NCBI RefSeq assembly: GCF_010731635.1
Contig: NZ_AP022583.1
Location: 4,030,001-4,094,000, forward strand
Reading direction: 5' to 3'
DNA length: 64,000 nucleotides
Source of the DNA: Mycobacterium noviomagense
Lineage (GTDB): Bacteria; Actinomycetota; Actinomycetes; Mycobacteriales; Mycobacteriaceae
The translations under genes were made by a program, and so were the position numbers. Below are positions 26,559 to 34,187 of the stretch, one piece after another; within the stretch, counting starts at the first letter, position 1; each line of letters opens with the position of its first letter. The notes under the pieces were generated by a model. It had not been told where the DNA came from. It did not search any database and worked only from the letters and a program-made list of their open reading frames with translations.

Positions 26559-28046
26559 TCAGTACGCGAATGACAGTGGTGCCACCTCATCCCCACCGGG
26601 CGCTGCGGGAGCAGCCGGTTCGGCGTCGTGCTCCTGCGGACCCTCGATGACGTAGCGCTTGAGCAACCAGAACCAGATGACGGCCAGTACGGCGTATACC
26701 GCGGTGAAGGTGACCAGCGAGGTGACAACCATAGCGATGGCGTGGTCGGACACACCCTGCGCGACGGTGAGCCGGACCTGCTGGTCGCCGGTCGGGTTGG
26801 GGACGACAACCCAAGGCTGGCGGCCCATTTCGGTGAAGATCCAGCCAGCGCTGTTAGCCAGGAACGGTGCGGGAATGGTCAAGAGTGCGAGCCAGGAAAA
26901 CCACCGCTGGCCGGGGATGCGCCCGCGGCGGGTGAGCCACAAGGCGACCAGCGCGAACAACACCGGAATCGCGAGCAACCCGATCATGGCCCGAAACGAC
27001 CAATAGGTGACGAACAGATTGGGCCGGTAATCGCCTGGGCCGAACCGGTGTTGGTAGTCGCGCTGAAGGTCGCGCACTCCTTGCAGCCGCACGTCGCTGA
27101 TCCGGCCTTCGGCCAACACCGGCAGGACGTATGGCACTTCGATCACCCGGGTGAGGCTGTCGCAGTTGTTCTGCCGTCCGACGGTCAGGATGGAGAAGTG
27201 AGGATCGGTCTGGGTATCGCACAAAGATTCGGCCGACGCCATTTTCATCGGCTGCTGATGAAACATCAGCTTGCCCTGTGCATCGCCGGTGAAAAACAGC
27301 ACCACCGATGCAACTAGCGCAACCCAGCAGCCCAGCATGGTGGCCGGCCGGTACATCGTGCGCGCGTCGGTTTCTGCTTCCTGCGGATCCATGCCCGATC
27401 CCGCGGCAGTACCCGCGCGCGACCGGACCATCCACCACGCGCACACCGCGGCGACGAAAGTTCCCGCGGTCAAAATGGACCCGGTGACGACATGTGAAAA
27501 CGCCTGCTGCGCCGTGTTATTGGTGAGCAAGGCGAAGATGCTGTGCAACTCCGCGCGGCGCGTCGAGGGATTGTAGTGTGCCCCGACCGGGTGCTGCATG
27601 AACGAGTTTGCGGCGATGATGAAGAACGCCGACACGTTGACCGCTATCGCCACAACCCAGATGCAGGCCAGGTGCACCAGCCGCGGCAGCCGACTCCAGC
27701 CGAAGATCCACAAGCCGATAAACGTGGACTCGAAGAAGAACGCGGCCAAGCCCTCCATGGCCAGCGGTGCGCCGAACACGTCGCCGACAAACCGGGAATA
27801 TTCGCTCCAGTTCATGCCGAACTGGAATTCCTGGACGATCCCGGTGGCCACCCCGAGCGCGAAATTGATCAGGAAGAGTTTGCCGAAGAACTTCGTGAGC
27901 CGATACCACGCGACGTTGTCGGTGAGCACCCACACCGTCTGCATGACAGCCACCAGCGGCGCCAGGCCAATGGTGAGTGGCACGAAGATGAAGTGGTAGA
28001 CGGTGGTGATACCGAACTGCCACCGGGAAATGTCGACGACGTCCAT
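26559..28046 (-). CDS. cydA: Cytochrome bd oxidase subunit I
   Basis: 495 residues. Carries hemes b558, b595 and d. ISRWQFGITTVYHFIFVPLTIG includes the His ligand region of helix I, and GRQPWVV is the invariant motif near the C-terminal hemes. The periplasmic Q-loop (about residues 250-345) is of the short type without the E. coli insertion. KMASAE matches the quinol-binding region. GGGAG precedes the ATG, and a 19-bp palindrome overlaps the probable -10 element upstream. First gene of cydA-cydB-cydD-cydC. Confidence 0.97.
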   Translation of the reverse strand: MDVVDISRWQFGITTVYHFIFVPLTIGLAPLVAVMQTVWVLTDNVAWYRLTKFFGKLFLINFALGVATGIVQEFQFGMNWSEYSRFVGDVFGAPLAMEGLAAFFFESTFIGLWIFGWSRLPRLVHLACIWVVAIAVNVSAFFIIAANSFMQHPVGAHYNPSTRRAELHSIFALLTNNTAQQAFSHVVTGSILTAGTFVAAVCAWWMVRSRAGTAAGSGMDPQEAETDARTMYRPATMLGCWVALVASVVLFFTGDAQGKLMFHQQPMKMASAESLCDTQTDPHFSILTVGRQNNCDSLTRVIEVPYVLPVLAEGRISDVRLQGVRDLQRDYQHRFGPGDYRPNLFVTYWSFRAMIGLLAIPVLFALVALWLTRRGRIPGQRWFSWLALLTIPAPFLANSAGWIFTEMGRQPWVVVPNPTGDQQVRLTVAQGVSDHAIAMVVTSLVTFTAVYAVLAVIWFWLLKRYVIEGPQEHDAEPAAPAAPGGDEVAPLSFAY

Positions 28047-28077
28047 GTTGCCAACTCCCGGACCTGCCTACGATTGA

Positions 28078-28096
28078 CTACGACACAGTGTAGTAG
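28078..28096. promoter_or_regulatory. Near-perfect 19-bp palindrome in the cydA promoter
   Basis: CTACGACAC-A-GTGTAGTAG: 8 of 9 positions pair across the centre. It ends 32 bases upstream of the cydA ATG. Read on the cydA strand it contains TACACT, a TANNNT -10 candidate, so a bound protein would block polymerase. It does not match the CRP consensus TGTGA-N6-TCACA; the TACTAC/GTAGTA character is closer to BlaI/CopY-type operators. The binding protein is unknown. Confidence 0.55.
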
Positions 28097-28131
28097 ATAG
28101 GCGCGCCGCCACTACGGAAACGTCGCGCAGA

Positions 28132-28749
28132 TCACGGACCAGCCGTCGGCTCGCTGGTCCCCGTTCTGCCCGACCAGGCTTTGCCCAGCGCTTTGGATGC
28201 ACTGCGAATGCCGAACGACGACGCGATCTCGAACACGCCGATGACCACGAGCCAGATGCCCACGACGAGCGTCAGTATCCAGATCGATTCGAACGGCGAA
28301 GCAATAACGACGATGCCCGCCAGCAAGCTGACGACGCCGAGGAAGATCGCCCAGCCGCGGCCGGGAAGGCTGGGATCGCTGATGGCCGAGGTCGCCGTTG
28401 CCACACCGCGGAAGATAAAGCCGACGCCAATCCAGATCGCCAACAACAGGATTGCGACCAAGGGGTCGTTGCCGAAGTGTCGGAAGGCCAGAACAGCCAG
28501 CACCAGCGACGCGGCACCGCTGATGAACAACAGCACTCGGCCCCCGGCGGACACATGCAGACTGAAGGCGAAGATCACCTGCGCGATGCCGGTGATCAAT
28601 AGATAGGCGCCAAAGACAATGGCGGCGACCAGGATGGTTTTGCCGGGCCAGACCAATACCAGGACGCCAAGGGCCAGCGCCAGGATCCCGGATACCAGCG
28701 TCGATTTCCAAAGATGCGGCAATAGGCTTGGGGCAACAGTCGGTTCCAT
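28132..28749 (-). CDS. HdeD/DUF308-family membrane protein (Rv1624c type)
   Basis: 205 residues with six regularly spaced helices in three pairs, the DUF308 (HdeD-like) pattern; GILALALGVLVLVWPGKTILVAA and FLGVVSLLAGIVVIASPFESIWILTLVVGIWL are repeat units with the family's P-W/G-x-T turn. E. coli HdeD is an acid-resistance protein; a function in mycobacteria has not been shown. Same strand as cydA, 85 bases downstream of nothing else: it lies upstream of cydA, so it may have an independent promoter in the gap to the cyclase gene. Confidence 0.85.
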   Translation of the reverse strand: MEPTVAPSLLPHLWKSTLVSGILALALGVLVLVWPGKTILVAAIVFGAYLLITGIAQVIFAFSLHVSAGGRVLLFISGAASLVLAVLAFRHFGNDPLVAILLLAIWIGVGFIFRGVATATSAISDPSLPGRGWAIFLGVVSLLAGIVVIASPFESIWILTLVVGIWLVVIGVFEIASSFGIRSASKALGKAWSGRTGTSEPTAGP

Positions 28750-28799
28750 CAGCGAAGTGTCCCACAGACCGCAATGCCGGCGCGCGGTTTGCCGGGCGG

Positions 28800-30131
28800 T
28801 CAGACGCTGGCGGTCTGCGTTACGTCGCTGCGCAGGCTACTGGAGCGTGCACCCGGCTTGCGGCCGACGAGATACCAGGTGTGCATGACTCCTTTGCCCT
28901 TGACTTCGATGTCACCTCGTTCCTCGAGCACGAAGTCGTCTTTCAGGCGTTCGTAGACGTCTTGAGGCACCTGAATTCGGCCCTCGGGATCGGTTGACTC
29001 CATCCGCGACGCGACATTGACGGCGTCACCCCACACGTCGTAGAAGAAGCGGCGCGACCCGACCACTCCCGCGACGACCGGCCCGGTGGCCAACCCGATG
29101 CGCAGCGGTAGCGCACGGCCGTGCGGGTCTTTGAGGTCGGCTGCAGCGTCGGCCATGCCCAGCGCGAGGTCCGCCAAAGCGTGCACGTGATCATGCCGGG
29201 GCCAGGGCACTCCGCTGACCACCATGTACGAGTCGCCGCTGACTTTGATTTTCTCCAGCCCATGCTTGTCGACCAGCGCGTCGAATTCGGTGTAGAGCCG
29301 GTCCAAGAACTCGATCAGTTCGGTTGGGGCGGTGGCGCTGGCCCGTTCGGTGAACCCGGCGATGTCGGCAAACAGAACCGAGGCCTCGTCGTATTTGTCG
29401 GCAATGACGTTGCGCTCCGGATCTTTGAGCCGAGCCGCGACGCTGGCCGGCATGATGTTGGCCAAAAGCGCTTCGGATCGGTCGTATTCGACTTCCATGA
29501 CCGCTTCGGCGCGGGCGATTTCCCGCAGCGCGTACCACATCGTCACCACCACCATCAGGCATGCCGAGACAGCGGCGATCACGAAGCCCAGCGACTGTGC
29601 CCAGTCCGGCTGTAGCCCGGTGTTGCGTGGGACGAGAAACTCCAACGCGATCACCAAGCCAGCGGCGACGGTGGCCAGGGTTGCCGCCAGTGCGATGTGT
29701 TCGATGCCGAGTTGCAACACCACCAGGCAAGCCGTGACTAGGAAGAAGAACTGCAGTCCCGAGCCGGTGCCGACGTTCCAGCAGATGACGAAGATCGAAA
29801 CATATGCGGTGCAGATAAAGGTAAGCGGCGCAACAAGTTCCCCGAAGCGGTGCAGTAACGGAACCGTGGCGAAAACCGCAGCGGCGAGGAGGTTGACCAG
29901 TTGGGTCCGCCAAACTGGGTGCCCCACTGCAAGGCCGAGAACGGCATAGCTTGCGCACACCAGTACCGCCATCGTGGCGTTGATGTTGAGCACCCGGCGC
30001 CGCCGCGAGGCGCTGTCGGCATAGTGCTGGTTGCGCGCGCGTGTCTGCTCCCGCACTGCTTCGACGCAGCACGGTGTTCGCGACGAGTCGGCCGTCCCAG
30101 GCTGTGCGGCACGTTTCCTCTTAGCCGCCAC
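28800..30131 (-). CDS. cya: Membrane-anchored class III adenylyl cyclase (Rv1625c orthologue)
   Basis: 443 residues, the same length as Rv1625c. Six membrane helices (about 50-200) are followed by one cyclase homology domain that must dimerise to make two active sites, as in one half of a mammalian cyclase. Every catalytic position has the Rv1625c numbering: metal Asp256 (FADIAGF) and Asp300 (KVSGDSY), adenine-specifying Lys296 and Asp365, transition-state Asn372 and Arg376 (DVWGDAVNVASR). It makes cAMP from ATP at the inner membrane. Transcribed away from the DUF488 gene side and toward the DUF308 gene. Confidence 0.97.
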   Translation of the reverse strand: MAAKRKRAAQPGTADSSRTPCCVEAVREQTRARNQHYADSASRRRRVLNINATMAVLVCASYAVLGLAVGHPVWRTQLVNLLAAAVFATVPLLHRFGELVAPLTFICTAYVSIFVICWNVGTGSGLQFFFLVTACLVVLQLGIEHIALAATLATVAAGLVIALEFLVPRNTGLQPDWAQSLGFVIAAVSACLMVVVTMWYALREIARAEAVMEVEYDRSEALLANIMPASVAARLKDPERNVIADKYDEASVLFADIAGFTERASATAPTELIEFLDRLYTEFDALVDKHGLEKIKVSGDSYMVVSGVPWPRHDHVHALADLALGMADAAADLKDPHGRALPLRIGLATGPVVAGVVGSRRFFYDVWGDAVNVASRMESTDPEGRIQVPQDVYERLKDDFVLEERGDIEVKGKGVMHTWYLVGRKPGARSSSLRSDVTQTASV

Positions 30132-30174
30132 GTCGAAAGCCTACCGTTGAGCTGGCCATTTCCGGAATGCGGTA

Positions 30175-30681
30175 TCACGAAGTGGCCGGCTGCTCGCCGG
30201 CGAGCCATTCGGATATGCGGTGCTCTGACAGTGATCCATTGGGCATGATGTGCTGCACCGTGTGTCCGTCGCGGGTAGCCAAGTCGGCGATCATGCGCCG
30301 GTGGCAACGCCACCACACCGGTTCGCCGCACATGATCGCGACGTTGCAGGATTCCGCTTCGTGCAGCAACCGTTCGTACGCCGTGCGAAATTCCGTTGTG
30401 CGGGTGTGAGCGGCGTAGTTGGCGAACGCCTGGTTCTCCCACCATTGGTCGCTTGGCAGGGGATGGGCTGGCGGCTTGCGCCGTCCACCGAGCCCGGGTT
30501 CGTGCCGGTAGCCGATGCCGGCATCTTTTAGCCACCTCGGCATGGTTTGTTTCGACACGTCGGGGTTGCGCCGCGAGCCGGGGAAGCTTCGGACGTCGAC
30601 CAGCAGGTCGATGTCATGTTGGCGAAGCGCGGTGGTGAGTTGCTCGGCGGTTTTCGCGCCGTGGCCGATGGTGAACAGCAT
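30175..30681 (-). CDS. DUF488 family protein
   Basis: 168 residues. DUF488 signature: FTIGHGAKTAEQLTTALRQH near the N-terminus, LLVDVRSFPGSRRNPDVS, then CNVAIMCGEPVWWRCHRRMIADL with the conserved Cys-Gly-Glu...CHR motif that suggests nucleic-acid or nucleotide handling. Biochemical function unknown. ATG 30681 gives the family's usual N-terminus. It lies immediately after a 20-bp copy of the tRNA-Leu 3' end, so before the proposed insertion this gene would have started one base beyond the tRNA CCA. ATG 30705 would add eight residues that are translated tRNA sequence. Confidence 0.85.
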   Translation of the reverse strand: MLFTIGHGAKTAEQLTTALRQHDIDLLVDVRSFPGSRRNPDVSKQTMPRWLKDAGIGYRHEPGLGGRRKPPAHPLPSDQWWENQAFANYAAHTRTTEFRTAYERLLHEAESCNVAIMCGEPVWWRCHRRMIADLATRDGHTVQHIMPNGSLSEHRISEWLAGEQPATS

Positions 30682-30701
30682 TGGTGCCCTCGGTGGGATT
30701 C
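30682..30701 (-). repeat. 20-bp copy of tRNA-Leu 3' end (att-like, distal copy)
   Basis: Identical to 32140-32159 and in the same orientation. Read on the minus strand it is the T-stem 3' strand, acceptor 3' strand and CCA of the tRNA. Identity stops at both ends exactly. Such duplications mark the far end of DNA integrated at a tRNA gene. Confidence 0.8.
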
Positions 30702-30761
30702 CCATCCATACGTTACTGAACTGTGCTTGGGCGAAGCGCCGACTCATCGGCGGTGCGGACC

Positions 30762-30774
30762 TACGATCACAGGC
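30762..30774 (+). promoter_or_regulatory. Predicted -10 box, leaderless start of DUF732 gene
   Basis: TACGAT (TANNNT) at 30762-30767 ends 7 bases before the ATG and no ribosome site is present, predicting a leaderless transcript beginning at or next to the ATG. Confidence 0.5.
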
Positions 30775-31575
30775 ATGACGCGCGATCGGGAGACGATCGA
30801 CGCCGAGCTGCGGCGGCTCGCCGCGCTGCGCCGTTCGGCTCGCGAGCAGGGTGGCGAGCCGTGGAGTCGTAAGCTCGACGAACTCCTTGATGAGCGCCTC
30901 GGGCACCGGCCAGAGGCGTCCGAAACCGAGACTGACAACCGTGCGAGACGCAGGTTTTCGCCAGCACCTCGGTCGGAACGACACGACGTCGACGACGTCA
31001 CACGTTCGCAGCGTCGAAGCATCCTGCGCCGCGTAGGCCCCCTCATGGTCTTGCCGCTATCCCTGATAGCCCTCGCCGCGTTGGTGATGCTGATGTTCAC
31101 GGCGTCCCACAGCGCGCCTCCGGCGGCGCAGCCGACAGTAGTGCCACCGCCGCCTGCGCCGGCTGTGATCCCGCCGTCGGCGGCACCATCAAACCCGGTT
31201 GCACCAAGTTCGCCGGCTCCGCCACCGCTTGACATCGTCGACAGCGCCTTCATCGACGCGCTGAAACACGATGGCCTGCCAGTTCCCAGCCACGATTACG
31301 TGACGAATCAGGGGCACGCCGTCTGCGACTTCCTCGCACACCAACCCAACCTCGCAGATGCCGTCAACTTCGTGCAGCGGACGTCGATATGGAACGCCGA
31401 TCAAAGCGCCGACTTCGCTGCGGGCGCCATCGTCTCGTACTGCCCCCAGTACGAACCGACAAGCCCCGGCGAGATGCCGCCGGCATTCCAAAATACTTTT
31501 GATGTTCTGCAAGCCATACAAGGTAAGTTGCAAGCCATTCGTGGTGACTTGCAGGATATATCAGGCCAGCACTAA
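30775..31575 (+). CDS. Membrane-anchored DUF732 protein
   Basis: 266 residues. Charged cytoplasmic part (1-80, Arg/Glu-rich helices), one membrane helix at about 84-106 (LMVLPLSLIALAALVMLMF), then a Pro/Ala-rich linker (110-150) and a DUF732 domain (about 155-225: DSAFIDALKHDGLPVPSHDY to AVCDFLAHQ and CPQY, with the family's two Cys). DUF732 domains are typical of secreted or lipoprotein mycobacterial proteins; the role is unknown. The last 20 residues contain a short repeat, LQAIQGKLQAIRGDLQ, able to form a coiled coil. It lies inside the segment bounded by the tRNA repeat. Confidence 0.8.
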   Translation: MTRDRETIDAELRRLAALRRSAREQGGEPWSRKLDELLDERLGHRPEASETETDNRARRRFSPAPRSERHDVDDVTRSQRRSILRRVGPLMVLPLSLIALAALVMLMFTASHSAPPAAQPTVVPPPPAPAVIPPSAAPSNPVAPSSPAPPPLDIVDSAFIDALKHDGLPVPSHDYVTNQGHAVCDFLAHQPNLADAVNFVQRTSIWNADQSADFAAGAIVSYCPQYEPTSPGEMPPAFQNTFDVLQAIQGKLQAIRGDLQDISGQH

Positions 31576-31642
31576 TCCCGTCATCGCCGCGCTGTCAGTA
31601 TGCAGGTTCCGACCGTTGCGCTGCAGTGCATTTCGCGCTTTC

Positions 31643-31873
31643 TTAACCGCACCAGTCGCGCACATCGGGCGGGTATTGGTCGAGCGGTCCAGTACACCGC
31701 TGGCCTGGCGGGTAGTTGACACGGGCATTCATCAGGTCGCAGGGAATGTAGACCTGCTTGCCTTCGGGAGTGTTGCTCAAACATTGCGTTGGCGGCTGGG
31801 CATGGGCCTGGGTGGGGGCGATGAGTGCCACCGCTAAAGCACCGAGCACGCACACGACAGGTCGACGGATCAT
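31643..31873 (-). CDS. Small secreted Cys-containing protein
   Basis: 76 residues. A classical signal peptide (RRPVVCVLGALAVALIAPTQAHAQ, cleavage after AHA) leaves a mature protein of about 51 residues with four Cys (CLSNTP, IPCDL, RCTGP, DWCG) likely forming two disulfides. AAGGAG 5 bases before ATG supports the start. Related small exported proteins occur in several mycobacteria, but I do not recognise a named one. Lies within the tRNA-repeat-bounded segment, convergent with the DUF732 gene. Confidence 0.78.
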   Translation of the reverse strand: MIRRPVVCVLGALAVALIAPTQAHAQPPTQCLSNTPEGKQVYIPCDLMNARVNYPPGQRCTGPLDQYPPDVRDWCG

Positions 31874-32139
31874 CGGAACTCCTTTTGAGTGGTGGGGTTT
31901 GGGTGGTTCCTAATGTGACTCCGGTTAAGCGCGGCCCGTCTGGCGTAACGACCGCGAAGGAATGGCTAATTATTGACCGGCGTAAACAAGGGGATATGGG
32001 AAATTGTCGAATTTCGCACCGCCGGCGGACTCGGCACGATCGCGCTGGTATTCGGCGATTGCGGAACGCGGCAGCACTGGCGGGCGGGCATTGAGGCGAT
32101 AACCAAGAACCACAGGAATGCCTGATGGCATGCAACCTC

Positions 32140-32159
32140 TGGTGCCCTCGGTGGGATTC
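32140..32159 (-). repeat. 20-bp 3' end of tRNA-Leu (att-like, tRNA-proximal copy)
   Basis: The 3'-terminal 20 bases of the tRNA gene, CCA included; exact direct repeat of 30682-30701. The two copies bracket 1,438 bp (30702-32139) holding the DUF732 and small secreted protein genes. No integrase gene remains in this interval. Confidence 0.8.
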
Positions 32160-32216
32160 GAACCCACACTGTCTGGGTTTTGAGTCCAGTTCCTCTGCCA
32201 GTTGGGATACGAGGGC
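32140..32216 (-). tRNA. tRNA-Leu (anticodon CAA), CCA encoded
   Basis: On the minus strand the acceptor arm GCCCTCG pairs with CGAGGGC. The T-arm is GTGGG-TTCGAAT-CCCAC, and the anticodon arm is CTGGA-CTCAAAA-CCCAG with loop CTCAAAA, so the anticodon is CAA and decodes UUG. The discriminator A73 followed by CCA agrees with leucine. The variable region is only about 5 bases (ACAGT), so it folds as a class I shape rather than the long-armed class II usual for tRNA-Leu; the D-stem is short. Corresponds to the tRNA between Rv1625c and Rv1626. Confidence 0.93.
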
Positions 32217-32315
32217 TTACCCGTATACGGCCTCCCACCATAGAGGATGCGTGCGAGGCTGCGGCGTCACAACCCCGAGGTCGCTGGGGACTGCGGTTCG
32301 CGACACAATGTCGTC

Positions 32316-32936
32316 ATGACCGGCTCTACGACCGAAGTCGATGCTGTCAGCGCCCGCCGCGTTCTGATCGCCGAGGATGAGGCGCTCATCCGCATGGACT
32401 TAGCCGAAATGCTCCGCGAAGAGGGCTACGACATCGTCGGTGAGGCCGGTGACGGGCAGGAAGCGGTCGAGCTGGCCGAGCAGCTCAAACCCGACCTGGT
32501 GATCATGGACGTGAAGATGCCGCGCCGCGACGGCATCGACGCCGCATCGGAGATTGCCAGCAAACGGATCGCGCCGATCGTCGTGCTGACCGCGTTCAGC
32601 CAGCGCGACCTGGTCGAGCGAGCCCGCGACGCCGGTGCCATGGCGTATCTGGTGAAGCCGTTTTCGGTGACCGACCTCATTCCGGCGATCGAACTGGCCG
32701 TCAGCCGGTTCAGCGAGATCACCGCATTAGAGCGCGAAGTGGCGACGCTGTCCGACCGGTTGGAGACCCGCAAGCTGGTCGAACGGGCTAAAGGTCTTCT
32801 GCAGACCAAGCAGGGCATGACCGAGCCGGAAGCGTTCAAATGGATCCAGCGTGCGGCCATGGACCGGCGCACCACGATGAAACACGTTGCCGAAGTGGTG
32901 CTGGAAACGCTGGACACCCCGCGCGAGCAGACGTAA
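32316..32936 (+). CDS. pdtaR: Response regulator with ANTAR RNA-binding domain
   Basis: 206 residues. Receiver domain at about 15-130: acidic pocket EDE near the start, phosphoacceptor Asp in DLVIMDVKMP, Thr in VVLTAFSQ and Lys in LVKPFS. A coiled linker and C-terminal ANTAR domain (about 145-200: LVERAKGLLQTKQGMTEPEAFKWIQRAAMDRR) follow. Orthologue of Rv1626, partner of the kinase PdtaS, which controls transcription antitermination by binding twin hairpin RNAs. ATG 32316 chosen; the frame's earlier ATG 32247 encodes unrelated residues overlapping the tRNA side. Confidence 0.96.
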   Translation: MTGSTTEVDAVSARRVLIAEDEALIRMDLAEMLREEGYDIVGEAGDGQEAVELAEQLKPDLVIMDVKMPRRDGIDAASEIASKRIAPIVVLTAFSQRDLVERARDAGAMAYLVKPFSVTDLIPAIELAVSRFSEITALEREVATLSDRLETRKLVERAKGLLQTKQGMTEPEAFKWIQRAAMDRRTTMKHVAEVVLETLDTPREQT

Positions 32937-32980
32937 AAGCCACCAAAACACCGGCGTGTCGGGGGCCTTTACGTCTGCTC
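32925..32980. terminator. Bidirectional hairpin terminator between pdtaR and thiolase gene
   Basis: GAGCAGACGTAAA (32925-32937) and TTTACGTCTGCTC (32968-32980) are perfect 13-base complements and, with one mismatch, extend by four more pairs into the loop. The left arm contains the pdtaR stop codon. The two flanking genes converge here, so one hairpin can serve both. No long U-run, as usual in mycobacteria. Confidence 0.65.
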
Positions 32981-32984
32981 GGCC

Positions 32985-34187
32985 TTACTTGGCGACGATT
33001 ACCGATGAGCCGTGGCCGAAGAGGCCCTGGTTGGCGGTGATCCCGACCGTGGCGCCCTCGACCTGCCGTCCGGTGGCCTGGCCGCGCAGCTGCCAGCTGA
33101 GCTCGCAGACCTGCGCGATGGCCTGCGCCGGAATTGCCTCACCGAAGCACGCCAGCCCACCCGACGGGTTGACCGGGATCTTGCCGCCGATCGTCGTCGC
33201 GCCGCTGCGCAGCAGCGCCTCGGCTTCGCCCTTGGCGCACAAGCCCAGATGCTCGTACCAATCGAGTTCCAAAGCGGTGGACAGGTCGTAGACCTCGGCC
33301 AGGCTCAGATCTTCGGGCCCGATACCGGCTTCTTCGTATGCGGCATCGAGGATTTGATCCTTGAACACCCGCTCCGGCGCCGCTACTACTGCAGTGGAAT
33401 CCGTTGCGATATCAGGTAATTCGGGCAGATGTTGGGGATAACGCGGGGTCACCGTGCTGACCGCGCGCACCGACGGCACACCGTCAAGCGAGCCGAGGTG
33501 CTCGCGGGCGAACGTCGCGCTGGCCACCACCAGCGCCGCCGCCCCGTCGGAGGTGGCGCAGATGTCCAGCAGCCGCAACGGGTCGGCCACCACGGGGCTG
33601 GCCAGAATGTCCTCAAGAGCTACCTCTTTGCGGTAACGGGCGTTCGGGTTCTGCAGCCCATGGCGCGCGTTCTTGACCTTCACCTGCGCGAAATCCTCGA
33701 CGGTGGCGCCGTAGAGGTCCATCCGCCGACGGGCCAGCAGCGCGAAGTACACCGGGTTCGTCGCCCCGATGAGGTGGAAGCGCTGCCAGTCGGGATCGTT
33801 TTTGCGCTCGCCGCCGACTGGCGCGAAGAAGCCTTTGGGCGTGGTGTCCGCGCCGATGACCAGCGCCACGTCGCAGAAACCGGCCAGGATCTGGGCGCGG
33901 GCGCTCTGCAGCGCCTGTGAGCCGCTTGCGCATGCCGCATAGCTGGAGCTGACTGGGACGCCGTTCCAGCCCAGCTTCTGCGCGAACGTCGCACCGGCAA
34001 CGAAGCCGGGGTAACCGTTGCGGATGGTGTCCGCGCCGGCCACCAGCTGAATCTGACGCCAGTCCAGGCCTGCCTCGCCCAGCGCGGCTCGGGCGGCTAC
34101 CACGCCGTATTCGGTGAAGTCGTGACCCCACTTGCCCCACGGGTGCATGCCCGCGCCAAGGATGTAGACAGGTTCGGGGGTACTCAT
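32985..34187 (-). CDS. Thiolase-superfamily lipid-transfer protein (Rv1627c type)
   Basis: 400 residues of thiolase fold, nonspecific lipid-transfer (SCP-x thiolase) subfamily. AACASGSQAL holds the nucleophilic-Cys position, and VNPSGGLACFGEAIPAQAIAQ plus ITANQGLFGHGSSVIV are the C-terminal active-site blocks. Enzymes of this class act on sterol side-chain or acyl-CoA intermediates, often as partners of DUF35/OB-fold proteins, which is the gene immediately upstream (4-base ATGA overlap). The exact substrate is not evident. Confidence 0.88.
   Translation of the reverse strand: MSTPEPVYILGAGMHPWGKWGHDFTEYGVVAARAALGEAGLDWRQIQLVAGADTIRNGYPGFVAGATFAQKLGWNGVPVSSSYAACASGSQALQSARAQILAGFCDVALVIGADTTPKGFFAPVGGERKNDPDWQRFHLIGATNPVYFALLARRRMDLYGATVEDFAQVKVKNARHGLQNPNARYRKEVALEDILASPVVADPLRLLDICATSDGAAALVVASATFAREHLGSLDGVPSVRAVSTVTPRYPQHLPELPDIATDSTAVVAAPERVFKDQILDAAYEEAGIGPEDLSLAEVYDLSTALELDWYEHLGLCAKGEAEALLRSGATTIGGKIPVNPSGGLACFGEAIPAQAIAQVCELSWQLRGQATGRQVEGATVGITANQGLFGHGSSVIVAK

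Noticed and set aside
31970..32131. 53-codon minus-strand ORF starting 8 bases after the tRNA-Leu CCA
   Set aside because: The position is tempting for an integrase or excisionase remnant, but no integrase motif or ribosome site is visible.
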